This document shows positions 48,000 to 60,482 of a DNA stretch of 64,000 nucleotides, piece by piece (position 1 is the stretch's first letter; every line of letters begins with the position of its first letter). The DNA is from Bugula neritina (lineage: Eukaryota; Bryozoa; Gymnolaemata; Cheilostomatida; Bugulidae): NCBI GenBank assembly GCA_964035545.1, contig OZ037772.1, positions 1 to 64,000 on the forward strand. Direction: 5' to 3'. Under the pieces are notes generated by a model. It searched no databases, was not told where the DNA came from, and saw only the letters and a list, made by a program, of their open reading frames with translations. A program made the translations under genes and the position numbers.

Positions 48000-48746
48000 A
48001 TTAGAGTATTATATATGAGTATATGAGTATATGAGTATTATATATGAGTATTATATATGTGTATTATATATTAGTATTATATATGTGTAATATATACTAG
48101 TATTATATATGAGTATTATATATGTGTATTATATATGAGTATTATATATGAGTATTATATATGAATATCATATATGAGTATAATATATGAGTATTATATA
48201 TGAGTAGTATATATGAGTAATATATATGAGTATTATATATGAGTATTATATATGAGTATTATATATGAATATTATATATGAGTATAATATATGAGTATTA
48301 TATATGTGTATTATATATTAGTATTATATATGAGTATTATATATGTGTATTATATATGAGTATTATATATGAGTATTATATATGAATATTATATATGAGT
48401 ATAATATATGAGTATTATATATGAATAGTATATATGAGTAATATATATGAGTATTATATATGAGTATTATATATGAATATTATATATGTGTATTATATAT
48501 AAGTATTATATATGGGTATTATATATGAGTATTATATATGAGTAATATATATGAATATTATATATGTGTATTATATATAAGTATTATATATGGGTATTAT
48601 ATATGAGTATAATATATGGGTATTATATATGAGTATAATATATGAGTATTATATATGTGTATTATAAATGAGTATAATATATGAGTATTATATATGAGTA
48701 TTATATATATGAGTATTATATATGAGTATTATATATGAGTATTATA
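48000..48746. repeat. Minisatellite, unit 13 bp
   Basis: About 55 copies of GAGTATTATATAT with variants GTGTATTATATAT and GAATATTATATAT. Confidence 0.97.
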
Positions 48747-49104
48747 GACTTCTGTTTCCATCACTTCCATTTATGCAAATGAATGGGATAATGAATTTAT
48801 GGCTTAATCGGTTTGCATGAACTTAGGCTGTGGTTTTATTTCATTGATCTACTCTTTTCAAGCTGCATCGGTGATAGAATCAGTGATAGTGATCATTGAT
48901 CTTATTATGTGGTGATTTTTTTACCTGCAAGTGATTCAATACTAAAATTTCGTGCTCTTGCAAGAATATTAATGTAATAGTAGACTAACAGTACACAACT
49001 TGCTACAACAATATATACACACATATATATAGGCTGTATGCATGCATGCTATGGCACTCTATTAAAACACCTCTGCATGGTCCTTCAATTTAAACTTGTA
49101 AATT

Positions 49105-49193
49105 TATACAGTATTGTATTAACACTTTATACAGTATTGTATTAACACTTTATACAGTATTGTATTAACACTTTATACAGTATTGTATTAACT
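49105..49193. repeat. Tandem repeat, unit 23 bp
   Basis: Four copies of a unit containing TTTATACAGTATTGTATTAA. The stretches either side (48747-49104 and 49194-49405) show nothing to annotate. Confidence 0.9.
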
Positions 49194-49407
49194 ATCGATC
49201 AAAACAGTTCCCATTTCACAACAGGAAGTTTCCCCAAGAGTGATCACAGTTGCAATTATTCAAAATTTGAAATTGACGCAAAAAATCTTATTTCACAGAC
49301 TTTTAGCCAAAAGTTCAAAGGTCAAACCCTCAAGACCTATGGAATACCACCAGAAAGGAATCGGTGAGCTTTAAGGGAGCACTGTAGTAAATATAATACT
49401 ATCAACT

Positions 49408-49945
49408 GTTAGGTGAGATACACTGTTAGGTGAGATATACTGTTAGGTGAGACATACTGTTAGGTGGGATATACTGTTAGGTGAGATATACTGTTAGGTG
49501 AGATACACTGTTAGGTGAGACATACTGTTAGGTGAGATACACTGTTAGGTGAGATATACTTTTAGGTGGGATATACTGTTAGCTGGGATATATTGTTAGG
49601 TGGGATATACTGTTAGGTGGGATATACTGTTAGGTGAGATATATTGTTAGGTGGGATATACTGTTAGGTGGGATATACTGTTAGGTGAGATATACTGTTA
49701 GGTGGGATATACTGTTAGGTGAGATATACTGTTAGGTGAGATATACTGTTAGGTGAGATATACTGTTAGGTGAGATATACTGTTAGGTGGGATATACTGC
49801 TAGGTGAGATATACTGTTAGATGGGATATACTGTTAGGTGAGATATACTGTTAGGTGGGATATACTGCTAGGTGGGATATACTGTTAGGTGAGATATACT
49901 GTTAGGTGGGATATACTGCTAGGTGGGATATACTGTTAGGTGAGT
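49408..49945. repeat. Minisatellite, unit 17 bp
   Basis: About 31 copies of TGTTAGGTGAGATATAC, with a GGTGGGATA variant and occasional GCTAGG copies. Confidence 0.97.
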
Positions 49946-50056
49946 CATATGATGGAAGTTGTCTTCACCATAGCACTGAACAAAGTCAATTGGGTTATAT
50001 ATCTTGCCATTGGCAGCATTGACCTCATAGTTTCAGTTCAGTGGTCATAGGTTATA

Positions 50057-50318
50057 TGGTTTTATATTTTAGTCAATTTATTAGGTGAAAATTGGCACAG
50101 GTAAAAATGGCACAAATAGAAAGTAGGTACAATGACAAGCTGATGTTAAATTTTCCCAAACCCTAAACCCTTTCCCAAACCATAATACTGAAAATGTGCT
50201 ATTTTTACCTGCTTTGCCACCTACATGTGCGATTATTATAACCTGTGCCATTATTATTACCTGTGCCATTATTATTACTTGTGCCATTTTTAACTAAAAT
50301 TGACTAAATATAAAACCA
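50057..50318. mobile_element. TA-flanked MITE
   Basis: The inverted ends start TGGTTTTATATT and pair over about 55 bp. TA dinucleotides flank both sides (50055-50056 and 50319-50320), as in Tc1/mariner-type MITEs. A diverged relative in the opposite orientation lies at about 51240-51440. Confidence 0.75.
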
Positions 50319-50942
50319 TAGCAATACATTTCTAGGCTTGACGTGCACTGACACTTTTCATTGATGTTTGGGAACAGTTATATAAGCTCAGGCAAACTGC
50401 AAACACAAATTCATTGCAATCCTCCATCCTCGTAACGTGAAATCATGGGCAGACATTTTATGTTAATCAGTTCTACTGGTTGAAGATTTGAACTACTCAA
50501 AGCTGCTCATTCATTATTCAAGAGTTACACAATTAATATTCTAAGATATTCTCATTGCAAATATATTCCAGAATGTGTTTATATGCGACAGACAGCAGAT
50601 TACATTACATAACAGTAGGTTAAGTATGCATTTAGGGAGGATCAGTATAATTAATGCTGTATACCAGTATGTGTAAAGAATATTATCATGATACATCTGC
50701 TGGTATGGCAACCAAGTAGTGGATGAATTTGTTGATGATGACCTACATTCTAAAATTTCTAACAGTAGCCCTAAGAATATGAAGAAGATGTACAGTGTTT
50801 GGATAAATTTTGCTTTTTGGTTTAGATACAGCTGTTGTCACAATCCTAGTATATTGTTTAAAAATGTATTTGTAAATGTTGTTCGAGGCTTTAGCCTCCT
50901 CCCTGATTTAAATTTCTGTATCCACTTGATTGGTTCAGTCAG

Positions 50943-50970
50943 CCAATCACAGACTACCCTCGCTTATAAA
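50943..50970 (+). promoter_or_regulatory. CCAAT box and TATA box of the EF-hand gene
   Basis: CCAAT at 50943-50947 and TATAAA at 50965-50970 precede a GC-richer stretch. A donor-like CAA|GTACGT at 51037-51038 would end a 5' UTR exon starting near 50995. It would join the acceptor TTTTAG ten bases before the ATG at 52018. This is inferred from motif order only. Confidence 0.5.
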
Positions 50971-51239
50971 GTTGTTTAACTCGGCTGCTAATGCGCATTC
51001 GCACTGCAGACACGACTCGACAGGATTGGATACTCAAGTACGTATGCATTCTCTTTAATATTTACTGTAACAAGAGTGGATCTACTTTCATAATCATATT
51101 GATAGATACTCACTCTGTACTGTAATAGTGGCAGTTATTTTGTATTAATAAATTCTCAGCATGTGCGCTTCAATAACCCAATCATTTAATTATAATGTGT
51201 ACTTTGACAATAATATGGATATAATATTTTTGTTGTCTG

Positions 51240-51440
51240 GTAAAATGGGAAATTTTCAATATTTGGATTAGGGGTTTCAGATGAGGGCTTTGTTTTGGAG
51301 TTGTGATGGGGCTTTGGGATTTGAGTTTGAGGTTTGGGCAAATTCAACATCAGTGTGCCATTTTACCTACTAACTTTCATTCGTACCATTATTACCTGCA
51401 TGGGTCATTTTTACCTGTGTCACTTTTACCTAAAAATAAT
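51240..51440. repeat. Relative of the TA-flanked MITE, inverted
   Basis: Shares GTGCCATTTTTACCT and CCATTATTACCTG-like blocks and the TTTGGG..AAATT..ACATCAG block, in reverse orientation to 50057-50318. Ends are not clear. Confidence 0.55.
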
Positions 51441-52017
51441 CAATATTTTCATCTTGGTATATAATTTGTGTTTGGAAGCTATAAGCAAGAAAATTCAAAG
51501 ACTGTAAATTAGTGAACTTTCAGTATAATTATATTTGAAATCAATTAAGATTGATTGTTATGACTTGCTATCAATAAGATTTATACTGCAGCGTTCAAGT
51601 TAGTCAACTGCTACTAGTAGTTGTTTCAAGTGCTGATATTTCTTTTTACTATTTACTTTGAAGCCAAATAAAAATATGTAATAGTGTAAATTAAAATAGC
51701 AATTTCTTGTAGTAATTTAAGACCATGAGCTAGTTCGGTGTAGAACTATACTGCATTAACAACTTTTTTATTTGAAATTAGATATTGAAAATATTTATAT
51801 TATAATCACAATGGTTACATATCTTCCCTTGGCTTATATTTCTGCTAACCAATTAGTTGCTTTCACTTTTCAATGTTGCCCCTTGCACACTAGTACTGTT
51901 ACTATTAAATGAAGTACGAACACATAATTATTATTGTTAGTTAAAGTACTGAATTCATCTCAACCCAACTTATTATATTGAAACTCAAAGTCAAATGCCG
52001 TTTTAGCTGACGAGAAA

Positions 52018-55000
52018 ATGGCTACTGATAGATACCAAGAATGGTTCAATGCTGTGGACACAGACGGGTCGGGCAGCCTGACGTACTCCGAACTTTATGA
52101 CTTCCTCACTCAGCAACGAGGCTACACTGACCAACAGGTTGAGGTAAGCTATGAGGGTACCTGTAGATTACTCAGACTATACATATTTCACCCGGTGACT
52201 AGTCAATATTCCGAAGGCCCATTAGTCCGAAGGCCCATTAGTCCGAAGGTCCATTGGTCCGAAGGTCCATTGGTCCGAAGGTCCATTAGTCCGAAGGTCC
52301 ATTAGTCCGAAAATTAGTAGACACATGATAGTGAAGAGCATCCTCACTGAGAATATCATTGATCATTCACTCACAATCTAGTTTAAGTTCTTGCTCTGTT
52401 AATGCTGTATGTGGGTGGCATGCGTGTTGCCTACTTGCGATTGTTTAGCCTGAGATTACACTATGACCAGAAAACAGCTGCCTCAATTAGGGCTGCATCA
52501 TCTATCAACATTCCATTATGGCTGCTTTATAAACAAAGTACACAGCAAGCCATTCACTAGCCTGTCAGCTAGCAAGCCTGTAATTAGTATGTACACATCA
52601 GTATCTTCTCATCTCTAAGTGTTCACTGAAGCATGAAGTGCTGCGCAGTGATGATAACTTAGGAAAAAAAATCATATTTGCAGTGTATAAATCACTTATA
52701 TTTTATAGAAAATCTATGAAAGCTATTGAAAATTTCAAAAAAGTTGCTTTGAGGAACAGAAAGATCTACAACATGGTTTTTAAATTTCGATTCTATAGCA
52801 CAATTAGGTGAGGTTTTATTTGGCTGGACTGAATTCTTATATACCAATAGTGTGGCCCCAGCCAGGGAGTTAAAGCTAGAAGGTTGCCCTTATCGACATA
52901 TCTTGTGGATTTGTTTGGTTTGGTATATTATGGTGTGCAGCTTTGTTTATTTGATTTTAGAGTAGTGTCCAGGATGTTTATAATTTTTAGTCTTCAATGC
53001 ATTTTTACAGATATCCCTAATTAAAGATATTTTTAATTACAAAGAGATATTTTTAATTGAAATAGATATATGCATAATTTAATTAGTATAATAATGCAGC
53101 TTAGCAGCTTACAGATAATTAAAGAGATTTCAACATTAAGGGCCTATATAAGCTGACTGACTGTAGCTAGAATAGAATTGCAGTCCCCTGTCATTTTTAC
53201 ACTAACTGTAAAATAAGTAATGCTTGTAATTTTTTTTCATAAGTTATCATTATTGCGCAGCACTTCATGCTTCAGTGAACACTTAGAGATGAGAAGATAC
53301 TGATGTGTACATACTAATTACAGGCTTGCTAGCTGACAGGCTAGTGAATGGCTTGCTGTGTACTTTGTTTATAAAGCAGCCATAATGGAATGTTGATAGA
53401 TGATGCAGCCCTAATTGAGGCAGCTGTTTTCTGGTCATAGTGTAATCTCAGGCTAAACAATCACAAGTAGGCAACACGCATGCCACCCACATACAGCATT
53501 AACAGAGCAAAAACTTAAACTAGATTGTGAGTGAAATCAATGATATTCTCAGTGAGGATGCTCTTTACTATCATGTGTCTACTAATTTTCGGACTAATGG
53601 ACCTTCGGACTAATGGACCTTCGGACTAATGGGCCTTCGGAATACTGCTCCGTCCCCATTTCACCCAGACTATAAGTTAACGCCTTTAAATCTATTAGTC
53701 AACCTGCATTACTCAGACTATATATAGGCCACTCAGACTACGCACAGGTCTCTCTGACTATACATGCGCCCCTCAAACCTTATATAGGTCACTCTGACTA
53801 TATTAGAGATGTGAGGCAAGTGTTGCTTTAACAAGTTATGGTCAATCATCTCCGCTATAGTCTGATAAAGGAATGTTCTAGTCTGAGAAGTAGACTGGCA
53901 ACAGGATACCCAGCTATGCTATGCAAACAGACACTAAGTTTCATATTTCACTGGTAATGGCTGAGAGGTGCTTTGTAGAATAAGATGCTGTTACATGACC
54001 CACACACCTATGTGGGCTGAGCAGCTTATAAAGGAGAACACAATACAAACATTAGGAGAATGTAATCATCGTATTCAATCATTCATGATAACAACACTTG
54101 ACTGAGCAAATCCTTTTGTACCGAATTGCTTGTTAGTCATGACCTACTGGCCCACTATAAAGGGTAATTTGATAGCCTCCCAACCTGTTCACAAGTTCTC
54201 TGCCTATTTTTATGAGGCCATCGCACAGCTATGCCAGTAAAGGAAATGTTTTGTTTATTAAGTTAAGTTTTTAAATACCATGGCAACCATTTTATAACAT
54301 CAAATGTTTCCTGACACACACATGTGTGAGTCAGCAAAGGTGTTGGGCAATCCAATGATGGGGTGCATATACCTGACCCCACCCTGTTTGAGTGAGAGAG
54401 CATAAGGAACTTTGGCTATGTTTTTTCAAGCAGGATAATAATCAATGAGCCAAGAAAACATTATGATTGTCAATATTAGGGTTAATTATAGTCATATAAT
54501 TAGTTTGATAACAACTTCATATATCTAATACTAACAGTCAGTGTCCAGTAAATAAGCTAAGAGGGACCAGCTTAGGATGTGTGATACTGTGTGATATATA
54601 CTAGTGTGTAATACTCAGTGTGCTATAGTGTTGTGTCGGTATGCTGTAGCACATTATGTCATTTGCTATATTATACTCTCAGTATGCTATAGCACATTAT
54701 GTCATTTGCTATATTATACTCTCAGTATGCTATAGCACATTATGTCATTTGCTAATTATTATACTCTCAGTGTGCTATAACACATTATGTCAGGTGCCCT
54801 ACCCACCTTGGCAGCCATCATAGTAACTAGTTTTTGACATTTGGCTGCAATAAATATGACATAACCAAGTAAAGCTGACAGTTCAGCTGTCCTTAACATT
54901 GTAAGCATTAGATGGCAACCAATTTCTAAAACATGGTTTAAGGAAACTAAAGGACATCTCTATGGCAACATGTAAACAGGATATGCCTGTTTCTAATGAG

Positions 55001-57465
55001 CAAAAACATGACATGTGATCTGGCACCTGTTATTGGTGTCTAAAATTAACTTTTAGAATCAGTGCAATTGTACTGACGGTTTCCTGGTGCTGACAAGTAG
55101 CTCTGCGTCATATAATAATATTATACTACATATGTATTTAGTTATATATAATAATAATATTATACTACATATGTATTTAGTTATATATAATAATAATATT
55201 ATATTACATATGTATTTAGTTATATATAATAGTAAGTTATTAGTTTACATGTGTGTGTTTAGTCATATATAATAGTAAGTTATTAGTATACATGTGTGTG
55301 TTTAGTAATATATTGTAGTACTCACAGAATAATGAGTTTTGAAATACTAGTTTTGGCCAATGAGTACAAATCTATAATTATAGCAAAACCAAAACTAAGA
55401 GTAGTAAAATATTTAATTATTTAAAACAGTAAATAAAAACAGTCACAAACTCCATGGTTTAAAACTAAAAAATAAAAATACTCGCAGAGTTAAAAGAAAT
55501 AAGAAAATTGTAACGTTTCAGCGAGTGTTTGACATCGGCGACAAGGATTCCGATGGTCAACTGAGTTTTGATGAGTTCCTGGAGGTTATGAACAGGTTTC
55601 CTGCGGAGGCTCACTGGTAATCAACCAGCTCAATGCATGCTGATTGCTAAAATAACATGAACCTAGAATAGCAGCATTGGTGTTGGGTGCAACTAAATAT
55701 GCTCTGGGTTGTCAAGGAAAAATAACTCCAAAATTAATAATTCACCTTATAGATATGTATACCCACTCGACATCTACATGCTATATAAAGCATTCCACTG
55801 TTGTGAATTATGAGTGAAGAGTATTAAACTGCTGCTGGTAGTTGACCTAGTTTGCAGGTGATGCCAGCATATAGATGAGTCATCGCTAGCCCTGGTCTGC
55901 TGGATGACACACTCTAACACAGGGGTGTCCAACCTTTTCAAACCGAGGGCCACGTAAATGAAATATTTTATGGAGAAGGCCACATTGTAAGCTTCAGCTT
56001 GTGCTGGGGGGCCACAGCATCAGTATTTTTCAAACTACTTTATTCCAAAACTTTATGAATCATTACACAATTAAGTCTTAATAGTTACTGCCAGCTGCAT
56101 TTTTTGTGTTATTTGTATAAATAAGGCACTTAAAATGTGGTTTTTCACTCTAACTCCTGTATACGTGTGATAACTAAACTTAGCTTTATGCCTTGGAAGA
56201 CCACATAAATGTAGGCTGGAGACTACATCAGGCCCACCCCCCCCCCTGCCTGTTGGACAGCCCTGCTATAGACTATAATGTTGAGCATGGAGTTTAATAG
56301 AGAGTGTAGCTCTATTATAGACTATATGGTATAATGCAGAGTTATATAGGTTGTGATATAGAGTATACTATAGACTACAATACAAAGCAAATGTATAGAT
56401 TACAGACTATAATAGATTGTAGACTATAGAGTAGAATGTAGAGTGTAGATTGTAGATTTCAAAACCCAGCAAAAAATCGAGAGCACAAAATAAAACAATA
56501 AACAAATTCATGTGTAGTTTAATTGCTAAATTAATTTACTGATAAAGTGAAGGAAAATATATTGACTATCTTTTAATTTAAGGTTGAATCGGCCTGTTAT
56601 ACTGATTCAGCAGAGAATAGGAATTTAGAGAAGTGAAATTATTATTATAGTGTGTTTCATCAACCCCTGAATGGTGGACTCCATCCACTCCTACTTGGTA
56701 GACTCCATCAACCCCTGTATGATGGGCTTTATCCACTCCTACATGATTAACACTCATTAACCTCCCTGCATGGCAGACACACTGGTAACATTTTGCTATT
56801 AACCACAAACTAACATATCTTCTTGCAGAAGATGTTTGACGCTGCAGATACGTCTGGTGATGAGAAAATAAGTTTTGAGGAATACAAAAACATAATGACT
56901 TCCACTCCCAGTACCACGCATTCGTAAGATTCTCCGAGCAATCATTTCTGGATGTCTGTTAAACTTTCTTACATTCTCAATATAAATTGAAGTCATAGAA
57001 ATACCCGTTCTATAAACTTATTTATCTTACTAAAAACTTATCTGTTGAATTCGGTGTTTATGGTGAACACGGCAGAACTATATAACTGTTTGTAGGGAGT
57101 CGGCACTGAGAAGTGTCTGTAGAAGTTTTGACAAGAACGGGGATGGTGTGATTGACAAGTCGGAGATGACGGCTGTATTTGACGAGCTGAAGCGAGATCT
57201 GTCAGGATCTGTGAGTCAATACTTCCTGTATAGAATACTACTACTTCCTGTATAGAATATTACTACTTCCTGTATAGAATCCTACTACTTCCTGTATAGA
57301 ATACCACTACTTCCCATATAGAATATTACTACTTCCTGTATAGAATATTACTACTTCCTGTTTCCAGGATATCGACAGAATCATGAAAATGACAGACTCA
57401 GACGGAGATGGGAAAATAGACTACAATGAGCTCTGCATGAAGGTCTTTGGCCAGTCATGTGATTA
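52018..57465 (+). CDS. EF-hand calcium-binding protein with five EF-hands
   Basis: Coding exons: 52018-52143, 55522-55616 (or 55584), 56829-56925, 57097-57210 and 57368-57465. Loops in order: DTDGSGSLTYSE, DKDSDGQLSFDE, DTSGDEKISFEE (weaker, Glu at loop position 6), DKNGDGVIDKSE and DSDGDGKIDYNE. The protein is about 160 residues, mostly EF-hands, so it is probably a calcium sensor or buffer of the calmodulin type; I cannot name an orthologue. Most joins are in phase. The exception is exon 2 to exon 3: the natural donor after CACTG gives an immediate TGA, while the earlier donor at 55585 keeps the frame but leaves only 9 residues between loops. An undetected microexon or a base error is likely. 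Stop TAG 57463-57465, AATAAA at 57816. Confidence 0.8.
52209..53642. mobile_element. Fold-back element in intron 1 of the EF-hand gene
   Basis: A 1.43-kb palindromic structure. The left arm (52209 to about 52672) and right arm (about 53237-53642) pair over more than 400 bp around a 0.56-kb centre. Each arm starts TTCCGAAGGCCCATTAGT, followed by a 16-bp tandem array CCGAAGGTCCATTAGT (about six copies left, three right). TA dinucleotides flank both ends. The arms contain the repeat family found inside the gypsy element (10624-11377). No coding sequence. Confidence 0.8.
54600..54790. repeat. Tandem repeat, unit about 47 bp
   Basis: Four copies of a unit containing GTGCTATAGCACATTATGTC and ATTATACTCTCAGT, in EF-hand intron 1. 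The rest of 53643-55085 is plain intron. Confidence 0.85.
55095..55318. repeat. Tandem repeat, unit about 42 bp
   Basis: About five copies of a unit with TTTAGTTATATATAATAATA and TACATATGTA. Confidence 0.85.
55920..56265. mobile_element. hAT-type MITE in EF-hand intron 2
   Basis: CAGGGGTGTCCAAC (55920) and GTTGGACAGCCCTG (to 56265) are inverted ends with 13 of 14 positions paired, typical of hAT MITEs. The flanking octamers CTCTAACA and CTATAGAC are only partly alike, so the target duplication has decayed. Confidence 0.8.
57222..57362. repeat. Minisatellite filling EF-hand intron 4
   Basis: About seven copies of a 21-bp unit CTACTTCCTGTATAGAATA occupy nearly the whole 157-bp intron between the two best EF-hand exons. 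Confidence 0.9.
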
Positions 57466-57815
57466 GTCATTAGAAGTCAGAGTTATGCACTGAATTTTCC
57501 TTCTTCTATTGAATCAGACTGCTATGAATAATATTTATACCAGATGAATCTTTAGTTTATTGAGCGCATTCAATTCATTGAGAGGACAACTTAATATGTA
57601 CTTGTTTGTAGTTATAAACTAATGAAATTAGTAGTCTTGATTTTATGTCAGATGTTTATTTTGCACGTTTTACTCTTAATTATGGAAAGGGTTTTATTTC
57701 TATGCTGGCTTATATAACATTGTTGAGAGCGCTGTTTTCCTTACTCAAATCTGTAATAATAAGATAACTCCATAGTTTAGAGTTGATGTTACGCAACTGT
57801 GATAGCTTAGAAAAC

Positions 57816-57821
57816 AATAAA
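57816..57821 (+). promoter_or_regulatory. Poly(A) signal of the EF-hand gene
   Basis: AATAAA 351 bp after the stop codon. Confidence 0.6.
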
Positions 57822-57867
57822 GACTCATCTTAACTACAGTGGAACCTTTGTGATAAGTCTTTACTAT

Positions 57868-58347
57868 TCTGTATACTCACTACTCTGTATACTCACTACT
57901 CTGTCTACTCACTACTCTGTCTACTCTCTACTCTGTCTACTCACTACTCTGTATACTCACTACTCTGTATACTCACTACTCTGTATACTCTCTACTCTGT
58001 CTACTCACTACTCTGTCTACTCACTACTCTGTTACTCACTACTCTGTGTACTCACTACTCTGTGTACTCTCTACTCTGTATACTCACTACTCTGTCTACT
58101 CACTACTCTGTGTACTCTGTATTCTCACTACTCTGTCTACTCACTACTCTGTATACTCACTACTCTGTATACTCACTACTCTGTATACTCACTACTCTGT
58201 CTACTCACTACTCTGTCTACTCACTACTCTGTATACTCACTACTCTGTATACTCACTACTCTGTCTACTCACTACTCTGTCTACTCACTACTCTGTATAC
58301 TCACTACTCTGTGTACTCTGTATTCTCACTACTCTGTCTACTCACTA
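57868..58347. repeat. Minisatellite, unit 16 bp, between convergent genes
   Basis: About 30 copies of TACTCACTACTCTGTA with variants. It separates the 3' ends of the EF-hand and GAPVD1-like genes. 58348-58891 holds the likely 3' UTR of the latter, with a minus-strand AATAAA at 58395-58400. Confidence 0.95.
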
Positions 58348-58891
58348 TACCAGAGAGGAAAGACTGAAAGCAGCAACTAGTCTTTTGAAAGGATTTTATT
58401 GATTTTAGAATTCCCAATAAATTACAGATATTGGTATAAAAATATGAGGGTAGCCACTGCATGGCATAACTGCTAATGCCATACAGTGCAGGCAAATAAA
58501 TACAACCAATACTAAACCTAATAAACCACAAAATTATAGTTTGCCAAGGAGCACAAATACCAGAAGGTAGAGAATGGATTGAGAAGAAATGTTGCGAGTC
58601 AAACAGCTAATTATCATTGGCGTTGCAAGGAAGATTATTACTTCTAATTAGAACTTATTGGCCAATGATACGATTATATAAAATATATTGAATGGCATAA
58701 CACACTTGCTAATCACAATTACATGATGAATACAAATTCCATACACAGTCATGGCAACCATGTTGAGTCATAGTTGAGTGATGAGGCATCTAGAATATAT
58801 AAAGTGTAGGTAAGATCAGTGAGTAGCTGTAAGTTAGCAGTATTCTCATTGGCTACATGACACCCTCTGACCAATCACAAGCCTGTACAGA

Positions 58892-60460
58892 TCAAGACTC
58901 AGCTCGAGGTCGATCGCTGGCTGCCACTTCCTGTAGCCACATCTTGATGAAAGCGACGGCAGTGTTGAGTTGAGTCCAGTTGTATGCCTCTTCGCCCTCC
59001 ATGCGGGATCCATAGAGACTGTCTACGTACTGCAACAGATAGTAGAGAGTAACTCACCTGTATTGTATAGAGTATAGAGTAACTCACCTGTATTGTATAG
59101 AGTAGAGAGTAACTCACCTGTATTGTATAGAGTAGAGAGTAACTCACCTGTATTGTATAGAGTAGAGAGTAACTCACCTGTATTGTATAGAGTAGAGAGT
59201 GACTCACCTGTATTGTATAGAGTAGAGAGTAACTCACCTGTATTGTATAGAGTAGAGAGTAACTCACCTGTATTGTATAGAGTAGAGAGTAACTCACCTG
59301 TATTGTAGAGAGTAGAGAGTAACTCACCTGTATTGTAGAGAGCAGGTAAGACGGGTTCGCCATGATCAACACGTATATGAAGACGGGCAGGAAGTCGTCT
59401 GCTCCTGGAACAGACTTGGTGTGAGCCATCTTCAATAGGCCCATTATTGTATCCACACACTGGGAGACACACTACAACATACAAAGAGAGGCGATAAGGT
59501 TAGAGTTGCAGAGGTACACACATGGTGAGTCTAGAGTTGCAGAGGTACACACATGGTAAGGTTAGAGTTGCAGAGGTACACACATGGTAAGGTTAGAGTT
59601 GCAGAGGTACACACATGGTAAGGTTAGAGTTGCAGAGGTACACACATGGTAAGGTTAGAGTTGCAGAGGTACAGACATGGTGAGGTTAGAGTTACAGAGG
59701 TACACACATGGTAAGGTTAGAGTTGCAGAGGTACACACATGGTAAGGTTAGAGTTGCAGAGGTACACACATGGTGAGTCTAGAGTTGCAGAGGTACACAC
59801 ATGGTAAGGTTAGAGTTACAGAGGTACACACATGGTAAGGTTAGAGTTACAGAGGTACACACATGGTAAGGTTAGAGTTACAGAGGTACACACATGGTAA
59901 GGTTAGAGTTACAGAGGTACACACATGGTAAGGTTAGAGTTGCAGAGGTACACACATGGTAAGGTTAGAGTTGCAGAGGTACACACATGGTAAGGTTAGA
60001 GTTACAGAGGTACACACATGGTAAGGTTAGAGTTGCAGAGGTACACACATGGTAAGGTTAGAGTTACAGAGGTGCACACATGGTAAGGTTAGAGTTACAG
60101 AGGTACACACATAGTAAGGTTAGAGTTACAGAGGTACACACATGGTAAGGTTAGAGTTACAGAGGTACACACATGGTAAGGTTAGAGTTGCAGAGGTACA
60201 CACATGGTAAGGTTAGAGTTACAGAGGTACACACATGGTAAGGTTAGAGTTACAGAGGTACACACATAGTAAGGTTAGAGTTACAGAGGTACACACATGG
60301 TAAGGTTAGAGTTGCAGAGGTACAGACATGGTGTATGGAATGGCAGATATATACCTGAACTTTATCATGGGGCGTCTTAAAAGCGTTGATTTTGATGAGG
60401 TGGGCCTGGGCAGAGCTCCAGGGCGCCTCCAGGTGATAGACGGCCGGAATCTTCAACTTC
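58892..60460 (-). CDS. GAPVD1: GAPVD1-like protein, C-terminal VPS9 domain (partial)
   Basis: Three minus-strand exons: 60355-60460, 59328-59471 and 58892-59029, with matching phases. They encode most of a VPS9 domain: IPAVYHLEAPWSSAQAHLIK, INAFKTPHDKVQ, SVPGADDFLPVFIYVLIMAN, LLSTIQ|YVDSLYG and GEEAYNWTQLNTAVAFIK, then a short tail and stop at 58892. VPS9 domains exchange GDP for GTP on Rab5-type GTPases. The sequence fits the C-terminal VPS9 domain of GAPVD1 (Gapex-5), which ends its protein the same way; the RasGAP part should lie beyond 64000. Intron sequence upstream of exon 60355-60460 is a giant minisatellite reaching the window edge. Confidence 0.87.
59041..59340 (-). repeat. 30-bp minisatellite made of a duplicated exon end and splice donor
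   Basis: Ten 30-bp units. On the minus strand each reads CTCTACT(A)TACAATACAG followed by GTGAGTTA. The first unit is the real end of the VPS9 exon (donor at 59327); the other nine lie in the intron. Every unit is open, 30 bp long and in phase 0, so any donor gives an in-frame product. Confidence 0.92.
59495..60335. repeat. Minisatellite, unit 31 bp, in GAPVD1 intron
   Basis: About 27 copies of a unit with GGTTAGAGTTGCAGAGG and TACACACATGGTAA, filling the intron between the first two exons seen here. Variants alternate GTTGCAG and GTTACAG. Confidence 0.96.
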
Positions 60461-60482
60461 CTGTAAGATGCAATCATCATTA

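Noticed and set aside
49408-49945. CRISPR-like regular array
   Set aside because: The units are directly adjacent with no unique spacers, and this is animal DNA; it is a minisatellite. The same applies to the 30-, 31- and 34-bp arrays.
50719-50979. Open frame of 86 codons before the EF-hand gene
   Set aside because: It overlaps the predicted CCAAT/TATA promoter and has no recognisable domain.
52144-52305. Extension of EF-hand exon 1 into the CCGAAGG array
   Set aside because: A strong donor (GAG|GTAAGC) ends the exon; the extension reads a transposon repeat.
57850-58402. Tyr/Ser/Leu-rich open frames
   Set aside because: A 16-bp minisatellite between two convergent genes.
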